Source of the DNA: Symbiodinium natans | Lineage: Eukaryota; Sar; Dinophyceae; Suessiales; Symbiodiniaceae | DNA: 64,000 bases | Reading direction: 5' to 3' | NCBI GenBank assembly: GCA_905221605.1 | Contig: CAJNDS010000291.1 | Span: forward strand, 167,545-231,544 | In this document: piece after piece, positions 63,669 through 64,000 of the stretch | Numbering within the stretch: position 1 is the first letter of the stretch | How the letters are laid out: every line of letters starts with the position of its first letter | Program-made: the position numbers and the translations under genes | The notes under the pieces: generated by a model | Databases searched by the model: none | Told to the model about the DNA's origin: nothing | Seen by the model: the letters and a program-made list of their open reading frames with translations, nothing else

Positions 63669-64000
63669 GCGCGCTTTGAGGTCCCCCAAATGGAGGGGAC
63701 CTGGCCTCGACTCACTCTCTCTCTCTCTCTCTCTCTGAATCTCGCTCGCTCGCTCGCACTCTCACTCTCGCTCGCTCTCTCTTTCAGGTCGATGGCTGGG
63801 TCATCCCCTTGTCGTCTCACTCGAATTCCCTCATGCCACAAGCTCCCCATGACGCTGATTCCCTGATTCTGGGCTCAACACAAGACGAGAGCGGCAGCCA
63901 CAAACATTCCTTGAACACGGTTGCATGTCTTGTTATTGACTGCCGTTGCGGTATGGAATCTTCGGCTTGTCGAAACACAAGGCTGATGTTCTGCGTGTGC

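Noticed and set aside
63125-63850. Poly-glutamate, poly-arginine, poly-leucine and poly-phenylalanine frames
   Set aside because: They are translations of CTT/CTTCCT microsatellites in different frames.

Overview
The window is nuclear DNA of a dinoflagellate, most likely a suessialean such as a Symbiodiniaceae or Polarella relative (genus is inference). The evidence is: (i) two tandem relicts of the dinoflagellate spliced leader in front of an intronless gene (57228-57258); (ii) introns that always end AG with a following G and mostly begin GC or GA instead of GT; (iii) many interstitial plant-type telomere-like arrays (TTTAGGG); (iv) sparse coding DNA in a sea of tandem repeats, foldbacks and retroelement sequence. 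Nearly every gene I can support is on the minus strand, as in dinoflagellate unidirectional gene clusters.

Layout. 0-8 kb: telomere-like arrays, a dispersed inverted repeat, microsatellites, and exons of small membrane proteins (1922-2164, 3813-3937). 8.5-10 kb: exons of an unrecognised multi-exon gene. 10-17.5 kb: mostly non-coding with short repeats. 17.6-22.7 kb: a 57-bp satellite with a palindromic core, interrupted by a 288-bp inverted-repeat insertion. 23.8-25.15 kb: a four-exon class I methyltransferase of the Trm5/TYW2 (Met-10+) type. 25.7-29.1 kb: degenerate repeats, including a leucine-rich-repeat gene remnant. 29.1-38.9 kb: a retroelement neighbourhood with coiled-coil ORFs, a full EN-RT-RNase H ORF and a 2-oxoglutarate/Fe(II) oxygenase. 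39.2-44.4 kb (perhaps to 45.7 kb): TYW1, the radical-SAM wybutosine enzyme, assembled from 12 exons and carrying ankyrin repeats in front of its catalytic domain. 51-53.2 kb: a coiled-coil/PH-like gene. 55.5-57.2 kb: an intronless retroposed gene for a cysteine-rich membrane protein. 57.9-59.4 kb: a 1.5-kb foldback. 60-62.5 kb: further candidate exons and an A+T-rich island. 63.2-63.7 kb: long polypyrimidine microsatellites.

How the genes fit together. In eukaryotes m1G37 of tRNA-Phe is made by Trm5, converted to the tricyclic base by TYW1, and extended by TYW2. A Trm5/TYW2-family enzyme and TYW1 lie on the same strand here, separated mainly by the retroelement. A shared role in tRNA position-37 modification is an attractive inference but is not shown by the sequence alone. 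Exon joins were made by hand from protein similarity and reading phase; they need transcript data.
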